Shown piece by piece: positions 1 to 8,106 of a stretch of 47,117 bases of DNA. The notes beneath the pieces are model-generated. The model was not told the origin of the DNA and did no database searches. It saw only the letters and a list, made by a program, of their open reading frames with translations. The translations under genes were made by a program, and so were the position numbers. Numbering within the stretch: position 1 is the stretch's first letter; the number at the start of each line of letters is the position of its first letter. Source of the stretch: an uncultured Saprospiraceae bacterium (GTDB lineage Bacteria > Bacteroidota > Bacteroidia > Chitinophagales > Saprospiraceae); NCBI GenBank assembly GCA_937950315.1, contig CALFDU010000011.1, positions 1 to 47,117 on the forward strand, written 5' to 3'.

Positions 1-1
1 C

Positions 2-529
2 GATGATGCTGCTGGAGAAGCGTTTGATAAATCCGGTAAAATGATGGGTTTACCTTATCCTGCTGGCCCGCACATTGATAAACTTGCCAAAGAAGGGGAA
101 GTGAAATACGAATTTCCATTTTCAAGAGTTGGTGATTTTGATTTTAGTTTCAGTGGATTAAAAACTGCCATTCTGTATTTCCTTAGAAATCAAATGAAAG
201 AAGATGATCAATTTATAAAGCGAGAGATGAACCACATCTGTGCCTCAATTCAAGAGAATATCTGCACAACATTGATCAATAAACTGGAAAAAGCTGCGAT
301 TTCTGCAAATATTACCTCACTTGCTATGGCTGGAGGTGTTTCTGCCAACTCAAGATTGAGAAGCATGTTTACTGAAATGTGCGAGAAAAATGGTTTTACT
401 GGACATATTCCACATATCAGTTATTGCACAGACAATGCAGGCATGATCGGGATTGCTGCATGGTATAAATTTCTTGAAAATGATTTTTCTGATTTGGGAA
501 TGACACCCGAACCACGAATGGCTTTCTAG
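2..529 (+). CDS. tsaD: tRNA N6-threonylcarbamoyladenosine synthase TsaD, C-terminal part
   Basis: TsaD transfers the threonylcarbamoyl group from threonylcarbamoyl-AMP to A37 of ANN-decoding tRNAs, working with TsaB and TsaE in the cytoplasm. The reading frame is open from base 2, so the gene is cut by the left window edge; 175 residues remain of a family length of about 330-340, and the N-terminal metal-binding HxxxH half is outside. Visible family motifs are DDAAGEAFDK at the edge, GLPYPAGPHID, the FSFSGLKTA block, GGVSANSRLR and, near the end, YCTDNAGMIG, whose Asp is a metal ligand. The stop codon shares the four bases CTAG with the convergent uridine kinase gene. Identification is secure; the start cannot be judged. 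Confidence 0.95.
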   Translation, partial: DDAAGEAFDKSGKMMGLPYPAGPHIDKLAKEGEVKYEFPFSRVGDFDFSFSGLKTAILYFLRNQMKEDDQFIKREMNHICASIQENICTTLINKLEKAAISANITSLAMAGGVSANSRLRSMFTEMCEKNGFTGHIPHISYCTDNAGMIGIAAWYKFLENDFSDLGMTPEPRMAF

Positions 530-1137
530 TCTAGCAAGGACTTAACGTAAACCGAAAGCACCTCTGCTGCTTTTTTGTATGTCTGATTGTTATTCACAAC
601 CAGATCCATCTCACCTACATAAGGCTCAATGTACTTTTTGTATGAAGGTATCACATGGTTCTTATATCGGTACAGGACATCATCCAAAGGATAATTCCTT
701 TCCAGTTGATCTCTTTGAATCCTTCTTATAATTTTAATTTCATCATCTGCTGAAATAAACACTTTGAGATCAAATTGCTGTTTCAAAGATTCAAAGTGAT
801 AAATAAATAGGCCTTCTATTAAAATTACCTTCCCAGATTCCAAGGTAATGTCCTTTGGTTCTGCCAGTTCATTGTTGAAACTATATTCTTGACGCGTGAT
901 ACTTTCTCCATTTTTTAGAGCTTCAAGATCCGTAAGGAATTGAGCAATATCCATAGATTCTGGGAGATCAAAATTTTTGACACCATTGCTGTCTACTTGT
1001 TGCTCTTCCCTTGGCCGATAATAATCATCAAAAGAAATAAAGCAAACTTCTTGTCCATCAAGGTTGTTTTTCAACTCTTTGACAAAGCTTGTTTTACCAG
1101 ATCCACTACCTCCGCAAATACCAATTAATTTTACCAT
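526..1137 (-). CDS. udk: Uridine kinase
   Basis: Phosphorylates uridine and cytidine to UMP and CMP in pyrimidine salvage. The 203 residues match the usual family length. A Walker A loop GGSGSGKT lies at residues 9-16, the FDDYY motif at about 36-40, NFDLPESMD at 55-63 in the place of the family's NFDxPxAFD, and LIEGLFIYH near 107-115 as the Walker-B-like strand. It converges on tsaD with a 4-nt overlap (CTAG) and diverges from the nucleoside transporter 75 bp away, which fits uptake plus phosphorylation of nucleosides. A TAGTTTTG element about 50 bp upstream (1186-1193) may be its promoter. It could also be annotated as a P-loop NTPase of the phosphoribulokinase/uridine kinase family, but the motifs favour Udk. 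Confidence 0.9.
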   Translation of the reverse strand: MVKLIGICGGSGSGKTSFVKELKNNLDGQEVCFISFDDYYRPREEQQVDSNGVKNFDLPESMDIAQFLTDLEALKNGESITRQEYSFNNELAEPKDITLESGKVILIEGLFIYHFESLKQQFDLKVFISADDEIKIIRRIQRDQLERNYPLDDVLYRYKNHVIPSYKKYIEPYVGEMDLVVNNNQTYKKAAEVLSVYVKSLLD

Positions 1138-1185
1138 AGGCTCACAATTTATATCTAATCGATAAAAAATTTATAAATTACTAAC

Positions 1186-1193
1186 CAAAACTA
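1186..1193 (-). promoter_or_regulatory. Possible -7 promoter element (TAGTTTTG) for udk
   Basis: On the minus strand the bases read TAGTTTTG, a full match to the Bacteroidota -7 consensus TAnnTTTG, about 50 bp upstream of the udk start. No good TTG/TTTG -33 element is found at the usual spacing, so this could be a chance match in AT-rich DNA. The same octamer occurs upstream of pssA. Confidence 0.35.
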
Positions 1194-1212
1194 ACTTGAA
1201 ACCGAAATTTAG

Positions 1213-2502
1213 ATGGACTTATTAAGAGGAATTATAGGCATTGTAGCGCTTTTAGCCATTTGTGTTTTACTAAGTTCCGACAGAAAATCAATCGATTGGA
1301 AGCTTGTTGCCATTGGAATGGGCCTTCAGATCGTCTTGGCCATCGGATTACTTCAAGTTGAGTTTATCCAGATGTTTTTCCAATATATCGTGGACTTCTT
1401 CGTCATAATGATCAAGAGTTCGGAAAAAGCTGCGGCCTTCCTTTTCGGAGCATTGGCCACTGACTTCAAGTATGGCTTTGCTTTTTCTGTATTACCGACG
1501 ATTGTATTTTTCTCAGCACTTTCTTCCATACTCTATTACATGGGTATCCTTCAGAAAATAGTTTGGGGCTTTGCGTGGATTATGAATAAGACGATGCGGT
1601 TGACTGGAGCAGAATCGTTGGCCGCTGCCGCAAATGTTTTTATTGGGCAGACAGAAGCGCCTTTGGTTGTCAAGCCGTATTTAGAAACGATGTCTAAGTC
1701 TGAAATCAATTCCTTGATGACAGGAGGAATGGCAACCATCGCCGGAGGTGTATTTGGCGCATATATGACCATGTTGGGAGGAGACGATCCGGCAGAGCTA
1801 GCCAACTTTGGAATGCACTTATTAACAGCCTCGATTATTTCTGCGCCAGCTGCTTTGGTGGCTGCCAAAATCATCGTCCCCGCCAAAAAAGGAGATCTTG
1901 ACAAAGACCTAAACGTTTCAAAAGAGCAAGTGGGTTCAAATTTCTTGGATGCATTAGCAAGAGGAACCACTGATGGTCTGAAACTAGCGGTTAATGTAGG
2001 TGTTATGCTTTTGGCATTTATGGCCATGATTTATTTGGCCAATGAAATGTTGGTCAGAATCGGATCATGGGGTTTTGGTTCTGGCAGTAATCTTAATGAA
2101 ATAATTGCAAGTAGTACCTCTGGTACTTTCAATGAACTATCCCTACAATACATTATGGGTATGTTGTTTTCTCCGATCGCATGGTTGGTAGGAGTACCTA
2201 CCGATGATCTATTGTTTATCGGTCAATGCCTAGGAGAGAAAACCATCTTGAATGAGTTTGTAGCTTACGCCTCGCTGGCAGAATACAAAGATGCTGGAGT
2301 ACTTGCTGACAAATCAATCATCATTGCAACGTATGCCTTGTGTGGCTTTGCCAATTTTGCATCCATAGGAATTCAGATTGGAGGAATCAGTTCTATTGCC
2401 CCTAGCCAAAGAGAAAATTTGGTCAAGTTGGGATTCAAGGCTTTAATTGGAGGAACAATAGCCACTTTACTTACAGGAGCTATAGCTGGTTTTATTGTCT
2501 AG
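1213..2502 (+). CDS. nupC: Concentrative nucleoside transporter (CNT/NupC family)
   Basis: Inner-membrane symporter that imports nucleosides with Na+ or H+. The protein has 429 residues and many hydrophobic segments, as usual for the family. The substrate-site motif GQTEAP is at residues 145-150, after the conserved TGAESLAAAANVF stretch. Near the C-terminus the block ALCGFANFASIGIQIGG carries the Asn and Ser that bind ribose in characterised CNT structures (established for the family). It diverges from udk, suggesting a small nucleoside-salvage unit. The stop lies 5 bp from the stop of the convergent OmpA-family gene, leaving no room for a separate terminator. Whether it prefers pyrimidines or purines, and which ion it couples to, cannot be read from sequence alone. 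Confidence 0.9.
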   Translation: MDLLRGIIGIVALLAICVLLSSDRKSIDWKLVAIGMGLQIVLAIGLLQVEFIQMFFQYIVDFFVIMIKSSEKAAAFLFGALATDFKYGFAFSVLPTIVFFSALSSILYYMGILQKIVWGFAWIMNKTMRLTGAESLAAAANVFIGQTEAPLVVKPYLETMSKSEINSLMTGGMATIAGGVFGAYMTMLGGDDPAELANFGMHLLTASIISAPAALVAAKIIVPAKKGDLDKDLNVSKEQVGSNFLDALARGTTDGLKLAVNVGVMLLAFMAMIYLANEMLVRIGSWGFGSGSNLNEIIASSTSGTFNELSLQYIMGMLFSPIAWLVGVPTDDLLFIGQCLGEKTILNEFVAYASLAEYKDAGVLADKSIIIATYALCGFANFASIGIQIGGISSIAPSQRENLVKLGFKALIGGTIATLLTGAIAGFIV

Positions 2503-2507
2503 AAGTT

Positions 2508-4145
2508 CTATTCGATGATCTCGCCTTTATTGAAATTAAGAATATAAGCGTCTGGATACATCAGTTTGGTAGATTTGTAAAACCCAACTGCTTTATCCAT
2601 GTCCTTAAAATCGCCGATCATATATAAGACGGAATCACCTTTTAAATATTGAAAGACTTGATCGTGTTTTTCAAAAATTGGGTGGTCGGATTGCAATATA
2701 TTATCACTTTCCATAATGACAATTTTAGGACCATTGAGGTATGCGTATGGATTCTTTTCTTTAGTTGGTTCGACTTCTTTTTCTTTCATCGTTCCATTGA
2801 TTTCCATCTCAGAAGTCATGGAATCATCGACATCTTTCATTTCTCCTTTATCTATTTTCTCTGACGCTTCCGCAAATATTGCATCCACAGCTTCATTTAA
2901 TTCTTCTTTTGATATTTCTTTCGCTTCTACCTTTGTTGAACCTCTCTCAGTCTGCTTGATGATGTCATCGATGGTCTGTCCTTCTTTTACTTGGATCTGA
3001 CCTTCAGATTGAAGCTCAGCAATGATATCGTCCATGTTTTCAATCTGCTTCATACGCTCAAGCGAAACACGTTCAGGTACGGCTGCTAGCTTCCCTCTGA
3101 TCTTCAATTCAGTTCTTCTATTCTCTTGATGCTGGGCCTCAGTACATTCGACTCCTTCAACACAATCATTCTTTATTTCTGTCTCTCCATATCCTTGAGC
3201 AATAATATTGATACTAGGCACACTGCCCTTCTCAATCAAATATTCAACAGCCGACTTTGCTCTCTTTACACTCAGTTCCTGGTTTTTTGCACTTGATCCT
3301 CGAGAGTCGGTATGACTTCCTAGCTCTATGGTCAGACCAGGATTGTCTTTAATAAGAATCGCGACCTTATCCAATTCTTCATAAGCTTCAGGTCTCAACT
3401 TTGAACTTCCAAAATCGTAGTAAATATCTTGTACTTCCATTTTCTTTCCAGAGTAGGCCCTTTCCAATTCTACGTTGGCAAGCAAAACACCCATCTGATT
3501 TCCTCCAGTCAAATTATCAGACACGCCCGGTGTAACAGAACCTATTCCTTCAAAACAAAGTATGCATCCTTCCACATCAACAAATGCTTCCATCCTTTTC
3601 GCCAGATACTCTTCCTTTCTAACGAGGATGGTATAGTGATTTCCTTTCAAGAGATCTACTTCAAAATGTGGATCAGGGTGTTCTTCCAAAACCAAGACTG
3701 GTTCTCTTGTTGTATTGTTGTATACCTCTATGTGCGCACCTTCAATTGCCTTAACAGCAATATCCTCACTTTCTCTTTTGGGCGCCAATGTTATTTCAAA
3801 TTGATATCCCGGAGATCGTTTCATTTTTAAATTAACAAATACCTTATCCTTTCCTTGAAAGTCTGCTTTTTTGATTGTGGTATTTTGAGCCTCATATCTG
3901 TCTTTTAAAATTGAAATTTGATACACTGCTGCTCTATCCACTTCGAAGCTAAAAAAGCCTTCATTGTTGGTGAAATCTGTATCTAGCACTTCTGTGCCGT
4001 CAGAAGAGATCAATTGAACTTTTACTGAACTTATATATCCTCTGTTTCCTGTCTCAAATACATATCCTTCAATTTTCTTGGCCTGTGAAAAGACAAGAAC
4101 CTGACAAAAACACATGAATACTATAGTACTAATCGCTCTAAACAT
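2508..4145 (-). CDS. OmpA-family envelope protein with N-terminal regulatory-like domain and long C-terminal extension
   Basis: The 545-residue protein starts with a signal peptide (about residues 1-20, ending ...LVFSQA). Residues ~24-110 resemble a carboxypeptidase-regulatory-like beta domain (KKIEGYVFETGNRGYI, NNEGFFSFEV), and a second beta domain may follow to ~200. The OmpA/MotB peptidoglycan-binding domain covers about 230-350, with DIYYDFGSSKLRPEA, SHTDSRGSSAKNQ and NRRTELKI; the Asp and Arg expected to bind diaminopimelate are present. Beyond it lie nearly 200 residues not typical of simple OmpA proteins: a charged region rich in Glu and Lys, then a compact end (VLYMIGDFKDMDKAVGFY) faintly like a SPOR module. 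It probably tethers the outer membrane to peptidoglycan. Similar architectures occur near T9SS genes, but no Por gene is adjacent, so a T9SS role is only a guess. Confidence 0.8.
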   Translation of the reverse strand: MFRAISTIVFMCFCQVLVFSQAKKIEGYVFETGNRGYISSVKVQLISSDGTEVLDTDFTNNEGFFSFEVDRAAVYQISILKDRYEAQNTTIKKADFQGKDKVFVNLKMKRSPGYQFEITLAPKRESEDIAVKAIEGAHIEVYNNTTREPVLVLEEHPDPHFEVDLLKGNHYTILVRKEEYLAKRMEAFVDVEGCILCFEGIGSVTPGVSDNLTGGNQMGVLLANVELERAYSGKKMEVQDIYYDFGSSKLRPEAYEELDKVAILIKDNPGLTIELGSHTDSRGSSAKNQELSVKRAKSAVEYLIEKGSVPSINIIAQGYGETEIKNDCVEGVECTEAQHQENRRTELKIRGKLAAVPERVSLERMKQIENMDDIIAELQSEGQIQVKEGQTIDDIIKQTERGSTKVEAKEISKEELNEAVDAIFAEASEKIDKGEMKDVDDSMTSEMEINGTMKEKEVEPTKEKNPYAYLNGPKIVIMESDNILQSDHPIFEKHDQVFQYLKGDSVLYMIGDFKDMDKAVGFYKSTKLMYPDAYILNFNKGEIIE

Positions 4146-4212
4146 GATTTAATTTTCTTTAATTCGCACAAATATTGTTATAAACTTAATCAAATCAAGA
4201 GATTGAGGCAAA

Positions 4213-5190
4213 ATGACACCAAATTTTATGAAAGGTAGACCACTTAACATCATTTTCATGGGAACGCCCGAATTTGCCGTCCCGACTCTTAACGCTCTTC
4301 ATTTATCAAGACACCAAGTTGTGGCTGTGGTCACATCAGTAGACAAACTAGGCGGTAGAGGTAAAAAGCAATTATTGGAATCTGCTGTTAAGAAATATGC
4401 TGTTGAGCACGAAATTCCTGTTCTTCAGCCAAAGAACTTGAAATCTGAGAAATTTCAAGCTGAGCTAAAATCATACAATGCTGACGTGCAGGTAGTAGTT
4501 GCTTTCAGAATGCTTCCTATAGCCGTATGGGATATGCCTCCAGCAGGAACCATCAATCTCCATGGATCATTGCTTCCTCAATTTAGAGGAGCAGCGCCTA
4601 TTAACTGGGCGGTGATTACCGGCCAAGAAGTTACAGGTCTTACTACATTCAAACTTAAGCATGAAATAGATACCGGTGATATGATTCATCAAATTAAAGT
4701 GCGAATAGAAGACCAAGAAACAGCAGGAGATATCCATGATAAATTGATGCTTGAAGGCGGTCCGCTGATGTTAAAAACCATCGACGAATTATCAAATGAA
4801 ACAATCAGTTATCATCCGCAAGACTTAAGTCTTGTATCTAAAGCTCCTAAAATATTTAGAGAGACTTGCAAGGTTACTTTTAACAAGTCTGCTGTTGAAA
4901 TACATAATCTAATAAGAGGATTAAGCCCTTTACCTGGCTCATGGGCTACCTTGCCAAATGGGAAAGAAATAAAACTACTTAGATCTGAAATTCTTGATCT
5001 TACGATAGAAGATGCTTTGCAACAACTTAAGCCAGGGGAAATTTATACTGACAACAAAAAGATGTTTGCTATTGGAACCAGTGATGGAAATATTAAAATC
5101 TTAGAAGCACAAGTACAGGGTAAAAAGAGAATGAAGATCAATGATATTTTGAATGGAATGAAATTTGAAAACGGAACCTTTCTTACTTAA
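4213..5190 (+). CDS. fmt: Methionyl-tRNA formyltransferase
   Basis: Formylates Met-tRNAfMet with 10-formyl-tetrahydrofolate for translation initiation. The 325-residue length fits the family. IIFMGTPEFAVPTL near the N-terminus and NLHGSLLPQFRGAAPINWA (the HGSLLP catalytic loop) are diagnostic, and the C-terminal half has the OB-like tRNA-binding domain (NKSAVEIHNLIRGLSPLPG). The first ATG is at 4213; a second at 4228 (MKGRPLNIIF) is also possible and would still keep the whole domain. No clear Shine-Dalgarno decides between them. It is divergent from the OmpA-family gene, and its end overlaps the convergent small ORF by 8 bp. Confidence 0.93.
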   Translation: MTPNFMKGRPLNIIFMGTPEFAVPTLNALHLSRHQVVAVVTSVDKLGGRGKKQLLESAVKKYAVEHEIPVLQPKNLKSEKFQAELKSYNADVQVVVAFRMLPIAVWDMPPAGTINLHGSLLPQFRGAAPINWAVITGQEVTGLTTFKLKHEIDTGDMIHQIKVRIEDQETAGDIHDKLMLEGGPLMLKTIDELSNETISYHPQDLSLVSKAPKIFRETCKVTFNKSAVEIHNLIRGLSPLPGSWATLPNGKEIKLLRSEILDLTIEDALQQLKPGEIYTDNKKMFAIGTSDGNIKILEAQVQGKKRMKINDILNGMKFENGTFLT

Positions 5191-5404
5191 GGTTTTGTAA
5201 AAATCTAAACGTCGATCCGATTTTATGTGCGATTTCTATATCAAAAAAACCAAGTCCGATTCTATCTGAATCGTTCACCTGCTCCTGTTGAATTTCTACT
5301 CCTTCTACTTCTATATGGTCAATAGAACATTTGACATATAGGTAGCAAGAAATGCTAATAATAATAGCTGCAATCGTAAGTTGTAGGAATCGCTTGTTTT
5401 GCAT
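5183..5404 (-). CDS. Small membrane-anchored protein of unknown function
   Basis: A 73-residue ORF with an ATG start. Residues 1-6 are basic (MQNKR), residues about 8-24 form one hydrophobic segment (LTIAAIIISISCYLYV), and the rest is a short polar tail with acidic residues. It therefore looks like a single-pass or signal-anchored small protein; a Cys at about residue 20 might make a weak lipobox (SISC). I do not recognise a family. It overlaps the end of fmt by 8 bp tail to tail, a gap pattern shared by certain genes in this window, which supports it being real. It could still be a chance ORF, as there is no close promoter match and no homology evidence available here. Confidence 0.5.
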   Translation of the reverse strand: MQNKRFLQLTIAAIIISISCYLYVKCSIDHIEVEGVEIQQEQVNDSDRIGLGFFDIEIAHKIGSTFRFLQNLK

Positions 5405-5711
5405 GATTGTTTGTTACTTTCTAAAATTACAACGTCATGTTGAAAACAATAGTTACAGAAATCTTAAAAAAATTTGACCACCATGATAAAGTTTAGCCCA
5501 AAAGGCATGCAAAACCACTTAACTTACTCAATATCATGTGTTTATAAAGTTTTGGCAAATGTGTTAAAATTTATGTTAACAAAGTCATGTCAGTTCTTGT
5601 ATACGTGACACCAAGCTATATTCGACCAAGCTTTAGGATAAATTTTAACAAGTGAGTTGAAGCTAACTATGGCTCAGAGTGGCGGCAAGTAATTGTCGCT
5701 TTTTTTTTGCC
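5405..5711 (+). other. Gene-free stretch with candidate small RNA ending at a terminator
   Basis: No credible protein-coding frame covers these 307 bases. The right end carries a strong plus-strand terminator (5682-5708), although the genes on both sides read on the minus strand. The transcript that ends there must start in this region or be a long read-through of fmt, 490 nt upstream. Local structure includes a direct repeat ACCAAGCT at 5610-5617 and 5625-5632, TGTCA/TGACA arms at about 5589-5609, AGTT/AACT arms at about 5655-5668 and TGAG/CTCA arms around 5653-5676. A transcript of about 100-150 nt, for example a 6S-like or other regulatory RNA, is plausible. I could not match it confidently to a known RNA family or find a convincing promoter. 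Confidence 0.35.
5682..5708 (+). terminator. Rho-independent terminator with GUAA tetraloop
   Basis: The arms GCGGCAA (5682-5688) and TTGTCGC (5693-5699) form a 7-bp stem with one G-U pair, closed by the loop GTAA, a stable GNRA-type tetraloop. Nine T residues follow (5700-5708). On the opposite strand no T run follows the stem, so it works for plus-strand transcripts. It lies 3 bp before the stop codon of the convergent asparaginase gene. Confidence 0.85.
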
Positions 5712-6755
5712 TTACTTTGATTCGTACATTTCAATCATTTTTTCATCTGGCTTTATATACCCACGATACATCCCAGGTGTATTGAATGGCATCGATACAT
5801 TGCCATAGGCATCCAAAGCAATGAGTCCACCTGACCCTTTGGCATCCACTAATTTTTTATTGATTACATACTCTGCCGCTTCCGCCACTGACTCGTTTTT
5901 ATACTCCATTCTTGCTGCTACATCATAGGCAACTGCATACCTGATAAAAAACTCACCATGTCCTGTACAAGAAACACCGCAAGTATTATTATCTGCATAG
6001 GTTCCAGCACCGATAATCGGCGAATCACCAATTCGATTATATCTTTTATTGGTCATACCTCCTGTTGAAGTACCAGCAGCAATATTTCCCGACTTGTCTA
6101 AAGCTACAGCGCCGACAGTCCCATATTTATAATCTGGATTTTCATACAAGGCACCCATATCTTTTTCTTTTTCCAGAATCTTCTGAAGACTATTCCATCG
6201 TCGCTCTGTTCTAAAATATGAAGGGTCAACGATTTCAAGTCCATTTAGTTTGCAGAATTCTTCAGCACCCTTCCCTACCATCATCACATGATCTGACTTT
6301 TCCATTACGGCAATGGCTCCCGAAATTGGATGCTTGACATTGGTCACTCCCCCAATGGCTCCAGCTTTTCTTCCATTACCCAACATTACAGATGCATCTA
6401 GTTCATTCTTTCCGTCATGGGTAAAAACGGCTCCTTTTCCTGAATTGAACAAGGGACTATCTTCCATAAAATGAATGGTCTTTTCTATGGCATCAAGAGA
6501 GGTACCTCCATCCTTGAGAATTTTCTCCCCAATCTTTAAAGCAGAATCCAAGGCATCGTAATATTCCTTGTATTTTTCATCGGTCATGTTTTCTTTTAAT
6601 ATGGTTCCAGCCCCTCCATGTATTACCATTGCATATTCTGCCTTTTTTTGAATGGCCTTTTCTGAATTAATGGGCGTGGTCACTACTTTATCACTATTTT
6701 CGCAAGCGATAAAGCTCATAAGTACAAGTAGACTGAAGAAATATAAATTTTTCAT
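5712..6755 (-). CDS. Lipoprotein isoaspartyl peptidase / L-asparaginase (Ntn-hydrolase, plant type)
   Basis: Threonine-type N-terminal-nucleophile hydrolase that cleaves beta-aspartyl dipeptides and often L-asparagine. I start it at the ATG at 6755, which gives MKNLYFFSLL and a signal peptide with lipobox FIAC (Cys18); the upstream ATG at 6779 would add eight residues that spoil the signal. The nucleophile is Thr213 in YKYGTVGAVALD, where the precursor should autocleave into two subunits. IHGGAGT (46-52), the TSTGGMTNKRYNRIGDSP block and CTGHGEFFIR are also family-typical. It would act in the periplasm or on the outer membrane, recycling damaged or secreted protein. It is transcribed alone, diverging from miaA, and meets the candidate sRNA terminator at its 3' end. 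Substrate preference cannot be told from sequence. Confidence 0.88.
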   Translation of the reverse strand: MKNLYFFSLLVLMSFIACENSDKVVTTPINSEKAIQKKAEYAMVIHGGAGTILKENMTDEKYKEYYDALDSALKIGEKILKDGGTSLDAIEKTIHFMEDSPLFNSGKGAVFTHDGKNELDASVMLGNGRKAGAIGGVTNVKHPISGAIAVMEKSDHVMMVGKGAEEFCKLNGLEIVDPSYFRTERRWNSLQKILEKEKDMGALYENPDYKYGTVGAVALDKSGNIAAGTSTGGMTNKRYNRIGDSPIIGAGTYADNNTCGVSCTGHGEFFIRYAVAYDVAARMEYKNESVAEAAEYVINKKLVDAKGSGGLIALDAYGNVSMPFNTPGMYRGYIKPDEKMIEMYESK

Positions 6756-6798
6756 TGCTTTGGTATTGATTGCTAACAAGTTAGTTAATTCTATTTAA

Positions 6799-7710
6799 TT
6801 GAATACAGAGAAAAAATATCTAATCAACATTATGGGCCCAACTGCAGTGGGTAAAACGGATTTATCCATTTCTGTTGCCAAGGCATTTGATGCGGAGATT
6901 TTCTCTTCCGATAGTCGTCAGGTTTTTAAAGAGACAAATATTGGCACTGCAAAAATAACTGATGAAGAGATGCAAAATGTGAAGCACCATTTCATCAGTA
7001 CGAGATCTATTCATGACGATTACTCAGCAGGCATGTATGAAAATGATGTCATCCATGCTCTAGGCAAATATTTTCAAACATCTGATATCGCAATTCTCTG
7101 CGGAGGTACTGGATTGTATATCGATGCAGTGATTGAAGGTCTGGACAAATTCCCAACAGTTTCTGCGAAAGACGAACAAAAGGTTTCTGATATATTTAGC
7201 GCGAACGGCCTGCTAGGCTTACAACAAGAACTAAAAAAACTCGATCCGGAATATTATGCAATTGTGGACATTCAGAATAGCAGAAGATTGAGCAGAGCTT
7301 TACAAGTCATTTGCGCAAGCGGGAAAAAATATAGCAGCTTCTTACATCAAGAAAAACCTAAGAGGTTATTTACAACCATCAACATCCTACTTGAAAGACC
7401 AAGGGAAGAACTATATGATAGAATTAATAAACGTGTTGATAATATGCTACAAGAAGGATTGCTAGCGGAAGCGAAAATTCTACATAAACACAAAGCGCTG
7501 AGGTCTCTACAGACAGTTGGTTACAAAGAGTTATTTATCCATTTAGATGGAGAATGCGATTTAGATACGGCCAAAAATGAAATACAAAAGAACTCACGTA
7601 GATATGCAAAAAGACAAATTACGTGGTTTAAGAAATACAACGCCTTCAAAGCACATCCAACACAACAAAAAGAAATCCTTGAATATTTGAATTTGCAGCT
7701 TATTGCTTGA
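6799..7710 (+). CDS. miaA: tRNA dimethylallyltransferase, probable TTG start
   Basis: Adds a dimethylallyl group to A37 of tRNAs that read UNN codons. The 303-residue protein has the P-loop GPTAVGKT (residues 13-20), the SSDSRQVFKETNIGTAK block with the catalytic Asp, GGTGLYIDA, and QTVGYKEL towards the C-terminus. A TAA stop directly precedes the TTG at 6799 in frame; the only nearby ATG (codon 12, in NIMGPTAV) would remove the first beta-strand leading into the P-loop. TTG is therefore the better start. The context TTTAATTG resembles that of the 477-residue gene at 21869. The 3' end overlaps the convergent ArsC-family gene by 11 bp. Confidence 0.92.
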   Translation: MNTEKKYLINIMGPTAVGKTDLSISVAKAFDAEIFSSDSRQVFKETNIGTAKITDEEMQNVKHHFISTRSIHDDYSAGMYENDVIHALGKYFQTSDIAILCGGTGLYIDAVIEGLDKFPTVSAKDEQKVSDIFSANGLLGLQQELKKLDPEYYAIVDIQNSRRLSRALQVICASGKKYSSFLHQEKPKRLFTTINILLERPREELYDRINKRVDNMLQEGLLAEAKILHKHKALRSLQTVGYKELFIHLDGECDLDTAKNEIQKNSRRYAKRQITWFKKYNAFKAHPTQQKEILEYLNLQLIA

Positions 7711-8050
7711 GAAAATTTTTTAAATTTTCTAGAGGTCTGGCAATAACTGCCTTCTTCCCTTTTACAATGATGGGTCTTTGCAATAATTTTGGATAAGTAA
7801 CAATGGCCTTTATCAAAGCAGCATTGGACAAGCCCTTTCCTTTAACGTGTTCTTTATAATCATTCTCTGTTTTTCTAATGATTTCTATAGGTGCAATATC
7901 TAACATTGCTAAAATTTCTTTCACTTCTTTTTGAGTCATTTTTTCATTCAAATAAAGCTTCACTTCTGGCACTATCTTTTTTGACTCTAAATATTGTAAT
8001 GCCTCTCTACTTTTGGTACATCTTGGATTATGATAAATCTTCATTTTCAA
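7700..8050 (-). CDS. ArsC/Spx-family thioredoxin-fold protein (arsenate reductase-like)
   Basis: A 116-residue thioredoxin-fold protein. The N-terminal KIYHNPRCTKSREAL carries the catalytic Cys of glutathione/glutaredoxin-linked arsenate reductases at residue 11, with the usual downstream Ser-Arg, and LLQRPIIV plus AVIARP carry the conserved arginines. The length fits ArsC or YfgD. No arsR, arsB or ars operon is near, so a housekeeping redox role is as likely as arsenate detoxification. Two ATGs (8050 and 8044) are possible; the longer gives a spacing to the active site closer to that of known ArsC. Its 3' end overlaps miaA tail to tail by 11 bp. Confidence 0.82.
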   Translation of the reverse strand: MKMKIYHNPRCTKSREALQYLESKKIVPEVKLYLNEKMTQKEVKEILAMLDIAPIEIIRKTENDYKEHVKGKGLSNAALIKAIVTYPKLLQRPIIVKGKKAVIARPLENLKNFLKQ

Positions 8051-8106
8051 CTTTTAATTACTTTCTCAAAGGTTTTCGATAAATTGAGAATCATAAACCA
8101 AATCTA

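Noticed and set aside
1551-2027. 158-residue minus-strand ORF inside nupC
   Set aside because: It lies wholly within the well-supported transporter gene and has no family features.
2766-2773. GGTTCGAC, a tRNA T-loop-like string
   Set aside because: It lies in the coding frame of the OmpA-family gene and has no matching acceptor or anticodon arms around it.
7700-8050. Arsenic-resistance operon
   Set aside because: Only an ArsC-like gene is present; no arsR, arsB/acr3 or arsA is nearby, and the family has non-arsenate members.
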